In this document: in pieces, positions 17,086 through 28,002 of the stretch
Position numbering within the stretch: the stretch's first letter is position 1
How the letters are laid out: the number at the start of each line of letters is the position of its first letter
Assembly: GCA_000739515.1 (NCBI GenBank)
Contig: DF820455.1
Coordinates: forward strand, 1,148,640 to 1,212,639
Source of the DNA: Candidatus Moduliflexus flocculans
GTDB taxonomy: Bacteria > Moduliflexota > Moduliflexia > Moduliflexales > Moduliflexaceae
Length of the DNA: 64,000 nucleotides
Reading direction: 5' to 3'
Translations under genes and position numbers: made by a program
Notes under the pieces: generated by a model
Databases searched by the model: none
What the model saw: the letters and a program-made list of their open reading frames with translations, nothing else
Told to the model about the DNA's origin: nothing

Positions 17086-17888
17086 AGTTTCCCGAACACC
17101 TCGCCAAGAATTTCCAGCGAAAAGCCATCCACGTTCATTGCTGGCTGTTTCGAGACGCCATCCACCACGCCGAGCGCGGCCAGTCGTTCCAACAATTTCC
17201 GCTCTTGAACGCCATTCAGAAAATCGCGCTGTCGTTTGCGCGAAAGATACGCCAACATGCCATATGCGCCCCAATTCGAGACGGTGGCAATCACTGGAAA
17301 TGTCACGCGCGTGACGCACGGATGAATCGGCAGATTTTGCGCCGCAATCGCCGCCGCGAGATTCCCCATGCCGATTTCATTGCCGCCGTCGCCAATGCCG
17401 ATGCTGACCGGAAATCCGTCAAACAACCAGTCAAGTTTAGCCGTGAATTCGCTGATGTCGTCGCCGCGCATATTATAATAACGACCATCAGCCGCCATGC
17501 CGCAACGTTCGATGCTGATCAGCAGCGACGGTCGTTCTGTTGCAAGCAACTGCGCGGCACACTTGCGACTGTCTTCATGCGATAGAATCGGGAAATCAAT
17601 CACGCGATGCGACGAGCATTGGCGCAAAATTGGGGCGCAGAAGCGATCCGTCACGAATACCGGCTCAGAATCGAGTTCTTTCAGCGCGTCCGCCAATGCA
17701 ATTGCCCCGACTGGTCCGTCGGTTTCACACGTTCCCGCCACGTAAAAGCCGGTGGCAATCAACGTCTTTCCCGGATGGGCCAGAATCGCCTCCGCCGCCT
17801 GTTCGCAGAAATTCGGCGCAAGCGATGACCGCAGTTTATGGATACCGCGCCCGGCGGAATGCGTTAGAATGATTTTCTCGACAGACAT
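17070..17888 (-). CDS. DUF4392 / D-glutamate cyclase-like protein
   Basis: A 272-residue protein of the DUF4392 family, the domain forming the C-terminal half of mammalian D-glutamate cyclase (DGLUCY). Recognisable blocks are GPVGAIALADALKEL, LLISIERCGM with YNMRG following, and GIGDGGNEIGMGNL, the family's most conserved stretch. If activity is conserved it would interconvert D-glutamate and 5-oxo-D-proline in the cytoplasm. The C-terminal five codons fall inside the inverted repeat shared with the lptG 3' end. It lies 27 nt downstream of the Ser/Thr kinase gene on the same strand and may be co-transcribed with it. Family assignment is strong; substrate is by analogy. Confidence 0.8.
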   Translation of the reverse strand: MSVEKIILTHSAGRGIHKLRSSLAPNFCEQAAEAILAHPGKTLIATGFYVAGTCETDGPVGAIALADALKELDSEPVFVTDRFCAPILRQCSSHRVIDFPILSHEDSRKCAAQLLATERPSLLISIERCGMAADGRYYNMRGDDISEFTAKLDWLFDGFPVSIGIGDGGNEIGMGNLAAAIAAQNLPIHPCVTRVTFPVIATVSNWGAYGMLAYLSRKRQRDFLNGVQERKLLERLAALGVVDGVSKQPAMNVDGFSLEILGEVFGKLQGYV

Positions 17889-17914
17889 AAATAAATAATG
17901 CGAATTCTAAAGAT

Positions 17915-19636
17915 TTATCGTACCTGAAACGTCACGCTCGCTTGCGTCCAATCTTCCGGGGCGACTAAATTCAATTGTTCGAACAGGCGGCGCTCGAAAT
18001 CGTCTTCATAGCGCGACAATACTGGAAACGGGTCATTGCCGCTCATCTGGCGCTGTTCTTTGAATAAGACGATATCCTCTCTGGTCGCGACTGCGAGAAA
18101 GCGTTCCATGCCCGGTTCGCCACTGATCTCGAAATCGAACCGATCTGACTCCGCGGGAATGCGATAGATTTTGCCGGCTTCCAGGCGATTCGCGTCGGTA
18201 TAGCCATTCGGAAAGACCTGCGTGATTTCGCCATTGACGCCGATGTCGTACAGCGTGAGGTAGCACGCTTGATTTGCCCGCACCGCGACAATCACGCGCT
18301 CGCCGCTGCGGTACGACGACTGATTCGTGCCGATTTCGAGCGTCAGTAGTTCGGAGGCAGCGTCCGGCGACAATGCGGGACGCTCGCCGCCCGGCGAGGC
18401 TGTCGGTTCGGGCGTTGGCGTCGGCGTGGCGGTTGGCGTCGGTTCTGGCGTGGCGGTTGCCACTGTTACCGGCTCGACCGGCGCAGACAGCCATCGTTCT
18501 CTGAATTGATACGCCAATACTCCGGCAGCAATCAGCAGCGCGACAACGATCATTTTGCCAAAACCGCCGCGTTGTTGGCGTTTTGGCGGCGCAACTGGTG
18601 GATTTGACGCGATTTTTGGGAGAGCTTGCAGCGGTTCTGACTTTGGAACAGGTGTTGAAACAGGTTGAGAAGATGGTTGTTTTCGTTCAACCTCCGATAT
18701 ATATGACGTTCCGGAAGCCCCTGAAGATGGCGCATTTTCAAGCCGCGCCAGCATCTCGTCAACTGATCGCAAGCGATTCGTCCGGTCAAAGCGTGTGCTG
18801 CGCTGAATAACCTCGCGGACAGCCGCGATTTCTTCCGGCGCGGCGTCCAGCGCGAATTGACGGTCGAGATCGAGCGTGTTATCTTTGCCGACGATCTGAT
18901 TAAAAATCTCCTCATACAGCAGGCCATTAGCATCCCAGAGGTTCTGTCCCACAATCAATTCATAGAGCAACAGGCCAAGCGCATACACATCCGACGATTC
19001 GTCGCCGGATTTGATTCCTTTCCATTCGCGAATCAGGCTGGGGTCTTTGTAAAATTTCGAGCCGGAGAAATCGCCGGACATCGTCATGCTGCTGTCATCA
19101 AGCTTGGCGAGGCCGAAATCAATGATTTTCGGCGTTTGCGTTTCGTAGGTAATCAGGATGTTCGACGGCTTCAAATCGCGGTGAATGATTCCGGCGCGGT
19201 GCAAATCGCGGACGCCGCGCAGAATATCGAGAAACAGGGCTTTTTTGACCAGCCAGGGCGCGTTGCGGTGGTCGCGAATCCAATCGCCGAAACTATCGCC
19301 GAATACGAAATCGAACAACAGGAAAAAATTCTCCTCGATTTCACGATAACCGTAACACTTGACCACGAATTCCGACGGCACGTTGATGCTCGCTTCGCGC
19401 TTGATGCGTTCGATCAACGTCGCCTTGTCATCGCGATTGATGCGGCCTTTTTCAATCAAATAGGGAATATTAATCTGCTTCAGCGCGTAATTTTTCGGCT
19501 GGCTCGGATGAACAGCCCGCCAGACCTCGCCAAAGCCGCCTTCGCCGATTTTAAATTTCATCGTCACCGTCTGCGCTTCAGGCAAGCGAATCTCGAATGG
19601 CGCGTTCTCAGTCAGATAGGTTATGTAACGCTTCAT
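17915..19636 (-). CDS. Membrane Ser/Thr protein kinase with DUF4384 C-terminal domain
   Basis: A 573-residue Hanks-type kinase. Kinase domain is about residues 25-300: glycine loop GEGGFGEV, ATP-anchoring Lys53 (YALKQI), catalytic HRD at 152-154 (IIHRDLKPSN), and DFG at 173-175. All key residues are present, so it should be active. A linker is followed by one transmembrane helix (about 358-376, MIVVALLIAAGVLAYQF), a Thr/Pro tandem spacer (ATPEPTPTATPTPTPEPT), and a DUF4384 domain (about 430-530; NQACYLTLYDIGVNGEITQVFPN), predicted to be extracytoplasmic. DUF4384 commonly accompanies secreted or membrane signalling proteins. It follows the yfa-like cluster by 79 nt, so it may phosphorylate or report on that system. 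The link is inferred from position. Confidence 0.9.
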   Translation of the reverse strand: MKRYITYLTENAPFEIRLPEAQTVTMKFKIGEGGFGEVWRAVHPSQPKNYALKQINIPYLIEKGRINRDDKATLIERIKREASINVPSEFVVKCYGYREIEENFFLLFDFVFGDSFGDWIRDHRNAPWLVKKALFLDILRGVRDLHRAGIIHRDLKPSNILITYETQTPKIIDFGLAKLDDSSMTMSGDFSGSKFYKDPSLIREWKGIKSGDESSDVYALGLLLYELIVGQNLWDANGLLYEEIFNQIVGKDNTLDLDRQFALDAAPEEIAAVREVIQRSTRFDRTNRLRSVDEMLARLENAPSSGASGTSYISEVERKQPSSQPVSTPVPKSEPLQALPKIASNPPVAPPKRQQRGGFGKMIVVALLIAAGVLAYQFRERWLSAPVEPVTVATATPEPTPTATPTPTPEPTASPGGERPALSPDAASELLTLEIGTNQSSYRSGERVIVAVRANQACYLTLYDIGVNGEITQVFPNGYTDANRLEAGKIYRIPAESDRFDFEISGEPGMERFLAVATREDIVLFKEQRQMSGNDPFPVLSRYEDDFERRLFEQLNLVAPEDWTQASVTFQVR

Positions 19637-19714
19637 ATTTTGATAAATCCTGTCAAAAATTCAATTGCTTACAGAATTAAACTCAATTCGATCGTTTGAC
19701 ACTTAGATGCGATG

Positions 19715-20734
<1,020 letters not shown>

Positions 20735-20753
20735 TTAATATCGCGTCGCTCAG

Positions 20754-20786
20754 AGACCTCACAGGTTTTAAAAACCTGTGAGGTCT
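20754..20786. repeat. 33-nt palindrome, copy 3
   Basis: AGACCTCACAGGTTTT / AAAACCTGTGAGGTCT around one A. It lies between the DUF1175 and DUF2135 genes, in the middle of an otherwise tight operon. Confidence 0.9.
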
Positions 20787-20826
20787 TATTAAAAGTCAAT
20801 GCTCGCATCTATAAGTCCTCGCTCAC

Positions 20827-21498
20827 TTAGCGCAGTTCGATTTGCTGCACATAAACCTGCTCGTCCGGTTTGGTCAGCATCAGTTCGAAGGTTTTCCGCA
20901 CTTCTTTGGCCGTGCCTTCGTTTTGAATCGTGGTGACGGTTGCTTCCGTCAGCGCCTTGCCACCGTAAAAATAGATGAAAATTTTGTACGCTCCGGCATT
21001 GGGGTAAGCCATTGTGTAAATTTCCGGGCCGTAGCCGGTCGTCACGTCAACGTCTAATTTGCCGCCGGTCGGCGAATTCGGGTCGCCGTAATAACATTCG
21101 AAACCGTCGGGTTCGATGACGTGCAGGTCAAGATCGGTATCATCAGTATCCCACGATAGGATGATTTTTAAAGCGGTCGGCGGGACATCGGCGTAAAACG
21201 TGATCGTGTCTGACGCCGGATTCTCGGTATCAGTTTCCGAAATAGTAATCGTATTTAAACCCCGCGCTGCCGCCATTTCGCGCTGGAACGTGTCGCCGTT
21301 TAACTCAGCCAGAAAACCGACGCCATTATAATTGATTTTCATAAGGCCGGCGTTTCCGGTTACTTCCAGCGTAAACGGCTTTTTGCGGGTATAGCCGCCG
21401 GTCGGCGAGAGAATCTCAGTCGTTGCGTCCGCAAATGCGGCACACGGCATCAGTAGCATGGCAAACCATATCTCGAAAACATGTATTTTTTTTATCAT
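20827..21498 (-). CDS. yfaP: DUF2135 family exported protein (YfaP-like)
   Basis: A 223-residue protein with a signal peptide (WFAMLLMPCAAFADA). A short beta domain is followed by the DUF2135 signature in the middle and C-terminal half: LSWDTDDTDLDLHVIEPDG, then an ECYYGDPNSPTGG loop and DVTTGYGPEIY. The paired W-x-x-D / D-L-D-L-H-V pattern looks like a metal-binding beta sandwich. E. coli YfaP belongs to the same cluster as the alpha-2-macroglobulin YfaS. It is periplasmic, function unknown, and encoded directly downstream of the macroglobulin gene here. Confidence 0.82.
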   Translation of the reverse strand: MIKKIHVFEIWFAMLLMPCAAFADATTEILSPTGGYTRKKPFTLEVTGNAGLMKINYNGVGFLAELNGDTFQREMAAARGLNTITISETDTENPASDTITFYADVPPTALKIILSWDTDDTDLDLHVIEPDGFECYYGDPNSPTGGKLDVDVTTGYGPEIYTMAYPNAGAYKIFIYFYGGKALTEATVTTIQNEGTAKEVRKTFELMLTKPDEQVYVQQIELR

Positions 21499-21513
21499 AA
21501 CGTGATCCTATTT

Positions 21514-21597
21514 TTGTAGAGACATTCTAGAGGAACGTCTTATTTGATGAAACGCCAAACTCGATGCCCTCGAGACAATCTCTACAATGGAGAATAT
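21514..21597. repeat. Inverted repeat TTGTAGAGA...TCTCTACAA
   Basis: Perfect 9-bp terminal arms (21514-21522 and 21589-21597) frame the whole gap between the DUF2135 gene and the macroglobulin stop. The GTAGAGA end matches the arms of the palindrome at 9517. Probably a member or remnant of the same dispersed family. Confidence 0.45.
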
Positions 21598-21598
21598 G

Positions 21599-24500
21599 TT
21601 ATTTCGAAATTGTCAACGTTCGGCTCTGACTATTGCCGCGCACTTCCGGGTGATACATTTGATATGCAATCGTCGGCAGCACATGATATTCGCCGGGATA
21701 GACGGCCTGCATCAGATAATAATACTTGCCGGGCGTCAGCGTTTTAAAGAAGAAATTTGCGCTCTGGCTGCCAAATTCGTGATACGCCATTTTCTCAAAG
21801 AAATCAACGCCTTCGAGTTCGTATTCATTCACGTTAAAGACCGGCAGGCATCCGGCGGGCATGGCATCTTCCAGCGCCACATATTCGGCGTGCTCGGCGG
21901 TGGATGTCAAGTCGAGTTCCACAAGAATCGTATCGCCGGCCTTGATAATTTCGTTGTCAGCCAGCGCGACAGATTCGGTTTTGTTTTTCACGCGATAATA
22001 GGTTCTGGTCACGCCAATACCCTGATTATCGGCGGCGACGCTTACGTCATCCAGCGCGTAACTCAACGTGACGTTCCCGACATATTTGCCGCTCTGGACA
22101 TCGAAACGAATTTCCCGAGTCTGGCCGGACTGAAGCTTTTCCTCCGGAACGACGAGCGTATTTTTATATTGTTGCGCCGAAAATTCCATCGTGCCAATTG
22201 TATCTGCGTCAAGCAGAACAGGCACGGCAGGGTGCGCTTCTTGCTGCGGATTGGCGGCAGCGTAGTCGCTGAGGGCGTAAATCGCTTCGGCGGTTTCCCG
22301 CGTGGATTTCCAGTGGCTGCTGTCGCGATGCAGCAGCAGATAGGTCACGCCGCGAGCGATGTTCTCCGTGTCGTAATTCATGGCCAATAACGCCCGGATC
22401 GCCGCGCCGGTCGCGACAATCGGCGAACCGTACCAGGCATTGTCATCCGCCGAACTCCACCATGCCGACGCGCCGTCAGTTTGCGCGAGCGAATCTAATT
22501 TTTCCGCTAACTGATTGAGTTGTTCATCATCCGCACCAGCCGTCTTGCCAGCCAAAATCAGCAACGCAAGGAAATAGGGCGAATCCGGCGGATTTTCGAA
22601 CAGGCTCTCCAGCATATACGCATACACCAGTTCGTTCCGCGCTAACACGTAATAACCGAAAATGCGGGCATTCTGATCGCCCTCGCCGTTATCCAGCGCG
22701 TTTTGCAGCCATTCTAACCCGCGCTTCGTAATCGTCAGGTTCAGCATATCGGGATAATCCTGATAGATGAAACTCAGCGCGTACAACACGTAAGCGGTCA
22801 TAAACAGGTCGGATTCATGCTCATTCCACCAGCCCCAGCCGTAATCTTGGTTGCGGAAGCCGTAGAGCCGGTCAAGTCCTTCGCGGATGAGCTTTTCGCG
22901 GTCGTTGAACACTTCCGGCAGTTCGATGCCGAGCTTTTTGGCGGCTGAGAATGCCAGCAGATTCGGCAGAAACGAGCTGGTCGTCTGCTCGACGCAGCCG
23001 TAGGGATATTCTTTCACGAACGGCAGCGCCTCGACGACTGCGCCGAATGGACTCGTTAACTCCGCAAGGCCGACTTTCAGCGACACCGTCGAAGGAATCG
23101 CCGTCGCCGGAATCTCCACGCTGAAACTGTCGTTCGGCGATTCGATCAGCTTGACCTGCGATTTGGTCTGCGGCAGCGTGATCGGCAGAATGTCGAGTCC
23201 CTCTTCAAGAATGTCGCTTTCCGCGCCGCTGACCGCTTCGGCGCGAATCGTCGCGTTGCCGACGTTTTCGGCGGTCAGCGGAAATTCGAATGTGCGTTGC
23301 CCATGCCCTTTCAGCGAGATTGTCTTCGTTTTAAAACTTCCAGATACGCCGTCAAAGACGACGTTCAGCGTGACTTTCCGCGCCTGATCGCGATTGTTTT
23401 CAACCGTGACAAACCCTTGCGCCTTATCAGCGCGGCTGAGATGACGCGGCATGTTAAGGCGGACGAAGAAATTGCGCTCTGTTTTCACGCTCGCCGTCTG
23501 CTTGCCGAGCCGCGTATCTTTTGTGGCGGCAACCGCCGTAATGCGCCATTCCGTCAGGTTGTCCGGGAAGGTTATCGGCACGGAGCAGCGCCCTTCGGCG
23601 TCGGTCGTCACCTGCCCCATCCAGAGGATGTGATCCTTGAACAGCTTGCGTTCTTCCGACGCGGCAGTCGGCGGCGACTGGTCTTTCGTGTCTTTGATTC
23701 CGGCATAACGGGAATTGGCGTGGAGAAAATCCTCGAAATCCCAGATTTTGCGGGCATAATAATCGAGCGCAAACCGTTCGCGCAGGCTGCGGGAATAGCC
23801 GTAAAATCGAGTGGCGAGGGCGTTCGACATGTTGACGGCGTTCCAGCGCGGCGAGTAGAAAAAGAGCCACATATTCGGCGCAATTTCCGGCGAAATCCGA
23901 TACAGCGCCTCATTCACGACCGCTAATGACAATTCCGCTTCGACCGGATTTCCGACCTGATCCGTGACTTTCACCTGAATCGTCCCCTGTTCGCGGGGAA
24001 CATAAACCGTTTTGTCGGGCGTGATTTCGACCGTTAACACGCGATCAGTCGGCGGCACTTTGATGTTGACGGTCTGCTCATAAAGCTGATTGTGAAACAC
24101 GAACGCAGCCTGAAAATAGACGTTCGGCGTGAATTTTGCGGTGATCGGCACTTCCAGCAGCATGGTGTTGCCGCTGAATTGCCGCTGCGACGTTTCGAAG
24201 ATGTCGTCCCGTTCCAATGAAATCAGGGCGTCGGCGTCCGGCACGGGCGAAACCAGCAGAATGTGCGCGGTGTCTCCGACGTGATATTCGGCATTGTCCA
24301 GCACAACCGTCACGTCGCCGGACGTGTAAACGAACGTGCCGCCGTCCTGGCCAAGCCAGGTGAACACGTTCTGGCTGATTTCCCGCTGCGCGTCGTCTTT
24401 CGCGGACACTAACACTCGCAAAAAGCCTTTGCCATCGGCCTTGAATTTGATCGTGGCAAGGCCGTCTTTGTCGGTCGTGACGTTTCCTTCAGCCACCGTT

Positions 24501-26296
24501 TTCGAGGTATCTTCGAGCGTGGCGCGATACTGCACCGCCTGTTTCGAAACCGGCTTGCCGTCGTGTCGTTTCAGCGCAACGGTCACGCTGACGTCTTCAT
24601 TGGCGGTGTAGAGCGGTTTTCCCATCTGCGCTTGCAGCGCAAATTCGCTGTTGACGACTTTAATCATCGCGGAGGCCGAACCGACCGCATAAGACGTGTC
24701 AATCACTTCCGCTTTGACGATGTACACATACTCGCGATCCGCGCCATATTGGGCGGGCGAAAAGCTAAATTCGAATTTGTCCATCGTGGTTGTTTCGCCG
24801 CTGCCGACTCGTCCGTAGTCATCTAAATTGCTTTCGACTTCCCATTGCTCACCGTCAAACGTGAAATTGGCGAGATACGTATCCATCAATTCAAGCCGCG
24901 AGGCGTATTCCGGGTCTTCGAAGATATTTTTTTCGCTTTCCAATAAATCTGCCCGGAGGGGCGTGCGGAAGATCGAATAGCGCAGTTGGCCGGATTCGAC
25001 GCGATTGCCGGTGAAATAGGCGGCGTCAATCGCAAACGTGACCGGCTCGTCGGGCGTATAGACCTTTTTCGGCAGCGTCAAATCCACCTTGAAATAGGGT
25101 TTGACGTAATTCTCGACGCGAAATTCGCCCTGAAACCGCTTCCCTTCGATAGTCGCAACAATCGTATAGATGCCGGTCGGGGAATAGTCCGCTGTCTCGA
25201 ATGTGCCGAGAAATGAGCCGAACATGTTGATCGGCGTCGCGCCGATTTCGGTTTCTGTGCCACGCGGATCAATCACGCTCAGTTTCGCCTCAAGCTCGCC
25301 GGTCGGAATCGTATAGGCGGCGTCGTTGAAATCGCGTAGAATCCCCTTGATTTCAATCGTATCGCCGGGGCGATAAATCGGGCTTTGCGTGTAAAGGTAA
25401 ACCATGCGCTCGAATTTCGGCACAGGATACAACGACAATTTCGAGAACGCCATGTCCGTTTCCGCGTCGGTTGCGCTTTTAGCAACGCTGTACACCATCA
25501 ATTCGTCGTATGTATTTTTTGCAATCGGCGCACTCAGCATCCCTTCCGCCGAAGTCTGACCGCTGAAAACCTGCTGGCCGTTTTGAAAATTATAAATGGA
25601 AATGTCCGCCACGACGCCGCTGCCGGTTTCGCGATCAACGACGCGCACAAAGACCTGATTTCCGGTTTGTTTGACGAGCATCGTCGTTTTCGAAACATGC
25701 ACCATCGTGTAGGCAATCGTGTCTTTTGAGAAAAGTTCCACGATATACAGGCCACGCGCCAGTTTGCCGAGCGGAATATAGGCATGCATCCAATCCCAGC
25801 CTTCTGACGCCAAATCCCAGGGAAATTCCTTGACGAGTTCGAATTCTTTCAACCGACCAAGATACAACGATTTCGGCACGCTGAATGGTTCTAAAAACGT
25901 GCGGATGTCGGTGTTGGCCTGATGTCGGACGTCGGGATCGGCAATCAGGTCGTAACCATACGTTCGAACCGAAGCGCGGAATCTGTTCGCGTAGCGCATG
26001 AATTGTTCGATAGGATTGCGTTTGATGTATTCGGATTCGATATAAACGCGGTTGATCTTCTTTTTATCTTTGAGAAACGCCTGCGGATCGGCGACACGAT
26101 AGACGCGCACCGTCACGCTACTCATCCCCTGACTTTCGATTTTGATCTGCGCGTCTTCTCCTTCCATAAAGCTTTTTTCGGTGGAAAGATAACAATTGAC
26201 GTTATATGTTCTCTCGTCTTCTTCATCGTCGGCAAACGCTGTAAACGTCAAGCAGCAGCAGAGCAGTAGCCAGATGATCAATCCTGTTTTCCTCAT
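21599..26296 (-). CDS. yfaS: Bacterial alpha-2-macroglobulin with thioester motif (YfaS-like)
   Basis: A 1565-residue periplasmic protein, about the length of E. coli YfaS (1534). The signal peptide (LIIWLLLCCCLTFTAFA) has no classical lipobox. Repeated macroglobulin-type beta domains fill residues ~30-800 (YLYTQSPIYRPGDTIEIKG is a typical MG-domain start). The A2M domain is at about 890-990 (ILWMGQVTTDAEGRCSVP, PDNLTEWRITAVAAT). The thioester site is CVEQ, Cys1101-Gln1104 (YPYGCVEQTTS), followed by the alpha/alpha thioester domain with WGWWNEHESD, and a C-terminal receptor-like domain. The intact Cys and Gln argue that it can trap proteases covalently, as for other thioester bacterial macroglobulins. 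No PBP1C gene is adjacent; the partners are the DUF1175, DUF2135 and DUF2138-like genes. Confidence 0.93.
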   Translation of the reverse strand: MRKTGLIIWLLLCCCLTFTAFADDEEDERTYNVNCYLSTEKSFMEGEDAQIKIESQGMSSVTVRVYRVADPQAFLKDKKKINRVYIESEYIKRNPIEQFMRYANRFRASVRTYGYDLIADPDVRHQANTDIRTFLEPFSVPKSLYLGRLKEFELVKEFPWDLASEGWDWMHAYIPLGKLARGLYIVELFSKDTIAYTMVHVSKTTMLVKQTGNQVFVRVVDRETGSGVVADISIYNFQNGQQVFSGQTSAEGMLSAPIAKNTYDELMVYSVAKSATDAETDMAFSKLSLYPVPKFERMVYLYTQSPIYRPGDTIEIKGILRDFNDAAYTIPTGELEAKLSVIDPRGTETEIGATPINMFGSFLGTFETADYSPTGIYTIVATIEGKRFQGEFRVENYVKPYFKVDLTLPKKVYTPDEPVTFAIDAAYFTGNRVESGQLRYSIFRTPLRADLLESEKNIFEDPEYASRLELMDTYLANFTFDGEQWEVESNLDDYGRVGSGETTTMDKFEFSFSPAQYGADREYVYIVKAEVIDTSYAVGSASAMIKVVNSEFALQAQMGKPLYTANEDVSVTVALKRHDGKPVSKQAVQYRATLEDTSKTVAEGNVTTDKDGLATIKFKADGKGFLRVLVSAKDDAQREISQNVFTWLGQDGGTFVYTSGDVTVVLDNAEYHVGDTAHILLVSPVPDADALISLERDDIFETSQRQFSGNTMLLEVPITAKFTPNVYFQAAFVFHNQLYEQTVNIKVPPTDRVLTVEITPDKTVYVPREQGTIQVKVTDQVGNPVEAELSLAVVNEALYRISPEIAPNMWLFFYSPRWNAVNMSNALATRFYGYSRSLRERFALDYYARKIWDFEDFLHANSRYAGIKDTKDQSPPTAASEERKLFKDHILWMGQVTTDAEGRCSVPITFPDNLTEWRITAVAATKDTRLGKQTASVKTERNFFVRLNMPRHLSRADKAQGFVTVENNRDQARKVTLNVVFDGVSGSFKTKTISLKGHGQRTFEFPLTAENVGNATIRAEAVSGAESDILEEGLDILPITLPQTKSQVKLIESPNDSFSVEIPATAIPSTVSLKVGLAELTSPFGAVVEALPFVKEYPYGCVEQTTSSFLPNLLAFSAAKKLGIELPEVFNDREKLIREGLDRLYGFRNQDYGWGWWNEHESDLFMTAYVLYALSFIYQDYPDMLNLTITKRGLEWLQNALDNGEGDQNARIFGYYVLARNELVYAYMLESLFENPPDSPYFLALLILAGKTAGADDEQLNQLAEKLDSLAQTDGASAWWSSADDNAWYGSPIVATGAAIRALLAMNYDTENIARGVTYLLLHRDSSHWKSTRETAEAIYALSDYAAANPQQEAHPAVPVLLDADTIGTMEFSAQQYKNTLVVPEEKLQSGQTREIRFDVQSGKYVGNVTLSYALDDVSVAADNQGIGVTRTYYRVKNKTESVALADNEIIKAGDTILVELDLTSTAEHAEYVALEDAMPAGCLPVFNVNEYELEGVDFFEKMAYHEFGSQSANFFFKTLTPGKYYYLMQAVYPGEYHVLPTIAYQMYHPEVRGNSQSRTLTISK

Positions 26297-26313
26297 GGTT
26301 CATTATCCTTTTT

Positions 26314-26364
26314 CACCCCACCCCCAGCCCATCCCCGTTGGGGAGGGGCTGGGGGTGGGGTTGT
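26314..26364. repeat. CACCCCACCCCCAGCCC...GGGGTGGGG palindrome
   Basis: Arms of ~23 nt, C-rich then G-rich, with GTT at the centre, between the macroglobulin and the DUF2138-like gene. Same family as the longer element at 37806-37881 (CACCCCC...TCCCC...GGGGTGAGG). Confidence 0.75.
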
Positions 26365-26429
26365 GCGGGGTATTAGCACATTATTTCTTCATACACATCA
26401 ACATCCGAGAATATTGCGTGAACGTTTGT

Positions 26430-27878
26430 TCAATCCTTGCTTTCCAGTCTCAGCAGATACGAGGTATAATCCGCCTGCGTGTCGCGATAGCCAACGAGCA
26501 GGCCGTATTGTTCGAGTGTGCGCAGATAGGTTTCTAAATCGTTTTTTGAAAAATAATCCGGCTCGCTGATTCCTTTCGCAAACAGCGACGTTCGCACGAT
26601 TTCGGCAAATTTTTTCAGATTCATCGTAAACACTGTCGGCTTGTCGGAAAGCGCCGCAAACGCCGGTTCATCCCAGACTGACGGCATCTGTTTGCCGCTT
26701 AACAGTCGCGCATCCTCAAGAAAGGCTTCGCTGTCGGTCAGAATCAGCATATCGTCGAGCGTGGCGTATATCAGGCCGGTATCTTCTCCTTTCCAGACCG
26801 GCAAGCCCGCCACGTGTTGAATGTTCCAGGTTGATTCGCCGAAAAGCTGCGTAATTCCCTGATAGCCGAGTACCTGCGCCATCATCTGCCAGCCGTTTCG
26901 CGCTGCCGATTCGTTGGACGTCGGGGGTTTGCCTTTAAAAATCAGCGCGAACGACGGCGTGATGTCCTCGGAAATATTGAGAACGGCAAAGCTGAATTGA
27001 GGCTCGAACACGTCCGCAAAATTCTGCTCGAGGCTGGCGGTGTTGTCCTGTCCGAAAATCGTGTGGAAGAAGATGAACGGATTGTCCGCGCTATCGAAAA
27101 ACGCGACACTCTTTTTGGGAATAAATGCGCCGAACTTGCCGGTTCGCTCAGGCGAAGTCATCGTATCCGGGCGTCCGATGGGCGTGGTCAGCATTGAAAC
27201 CGATTTTTCCTCGATATGAAGGCTGATCGCGGCAGTTTTCGTTTCGCCTGCGCCGAGCAGCACGCGATCAAGAAATGGGTGGAAAACCGTTTTCGCATGG
27301 GCATAAAACACCAGATCGCTTGCTTGCTCCAATTGCTTGCGCAGAAGCGGCGCAGTCACGGCTTTGGCAGCGGCTTTATACGCCTTGAGCGCCTCGGCGT
27401 CGCGGCTGACCAATAATGCGCCGTCATGCACATCAATCACATATTTTCGCAGCACGGTCTGTTCTAACACAAATTGTAACGTCTGGCCGAGATTCAATTT
27501 GTTGAGCAGTTTGGGATAAAGCGCGTATTCCGGCTTTAGCGGCAGGATCAAGACCGGCGAAAAATCGCCGCTTTTGACGACAAGGCATTCCGCCATCATG
27601 GTTTTCAGCGGATGCGTTTCCGGCAGTTCCCGAAACGTCTGATAGACGCGGGCGACGGCGTATTTTTCGGCGACGTATTCCACGAGATAATCCACGTAAT
27701 CGTCATCCGACGGCAGCAGCCCGGCCTCCTGAACCGCCTGCTCGATATGCAGCGGATCATTGACGTAGATCAAAAACTCGACATTTTCCGGGATGTACGG
27801 CGTCGGAGCGCTCCAGGCTGGCGACGCCGAAAACACCCATAAAAATAGGACAAGATAACAATAACGGCAGATTTTCAT
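26430..27878 (-). CDS. DUF2138-like exported protein (YfaA position)
   Basis: A 482-residue protein with a signal peptide (YLVLFLWVFSASPAWSA). The body alternates strands and helices with no catalytic motif that I can name. Phrases such as FLIYVNDPLHIEQAV, FGAFIPKKSVAFFDSADNP and LIYATLDDMLILTDSEAFLEDA fit DUF2138/DUF3352-type proteins, which look like tandem bacterial domains facing the periplasm. In E. coli the DUF2138 gene yfaA lies with yfaT and yfaS, and this gene stands in the same place, first in the operon. The assignment leans on this context, so I leave the symbol empty. Confidence 0.6.
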   Translation of the reverse strand: MKICRYCYLVLFLWVFSASPAWSAPTPYIPENVEFLIYVNDPLHIEQAVQEAGLLPSDDDYVDYLVEYVAEKYAVARVYQTFRELPETHPLKTMMAECLVVKSGDFSPVLILPLKPEYALYPKLLNKLNLGQTLQFVLEQTVLRKYVIDVHDGALLVSRDAEALKAYKAAAKAVTAPLLRKQLEQASDLVFYAHAKTVFHPFLDRVLLGAGETKTAAISLHIEEKSVSMLTTPIGRPDTMTSPERTGKFGAFIPKKSVAFFDSADNPFIFFHTIFGQDNTASLEQNFADVFEPQFSFAVLNISEDITPSFALIFKGKPPTSNESAARNGWQMMAQVLGYQGITQLFGESTWNIQHVAGLPVWKGEDTGLIYATLDDMLILTDSEAFLEDARLLSGKQMPSVWDEPAFAALSDKPTVFTMNLKKFAEIVRTSLFAKGISEPDYFSKNDLETYLRTLEQYGLLVGYRDTQADYTSYLLRLESKD

Positions 27879-27913
27879 AATGTTGTATGGCTCCTTGAGG
27901 CAAAACGATGTTG

Positions 27914-28002
27914 GTAAAATGTAAAAAATAACTTTGAGATAGAGATCTCACAGGTCTTCGAGACCTGTGAGGTCTGAGCCGAAGTTATTTTTTAAACTTT
28001 AC
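27914..28002. repeat. 89-nt composite palindromic element, copy B
   Basis: Outer arms GTAAAATGTAAAAAATAAC / GTTATTTTTTAAACTTTAC (17 of 19 positions pair) around the 33-nt palindrome at 27943-27975 (AGATCTCACAGGTCTTCG...). Same length and arrangement as copy A at 8135. The following 28003-28379 holds no gene that I can support; one small hairpin (ACGGTCG / CGACCGT) lies near 28070-28092. Confidence 0.85.

Noticed and set aside
21587-22390. 267-codon open frame on the plus strand
   Set aside because: Antisense to the macroglobulin C-terminal part; a shadow frame.
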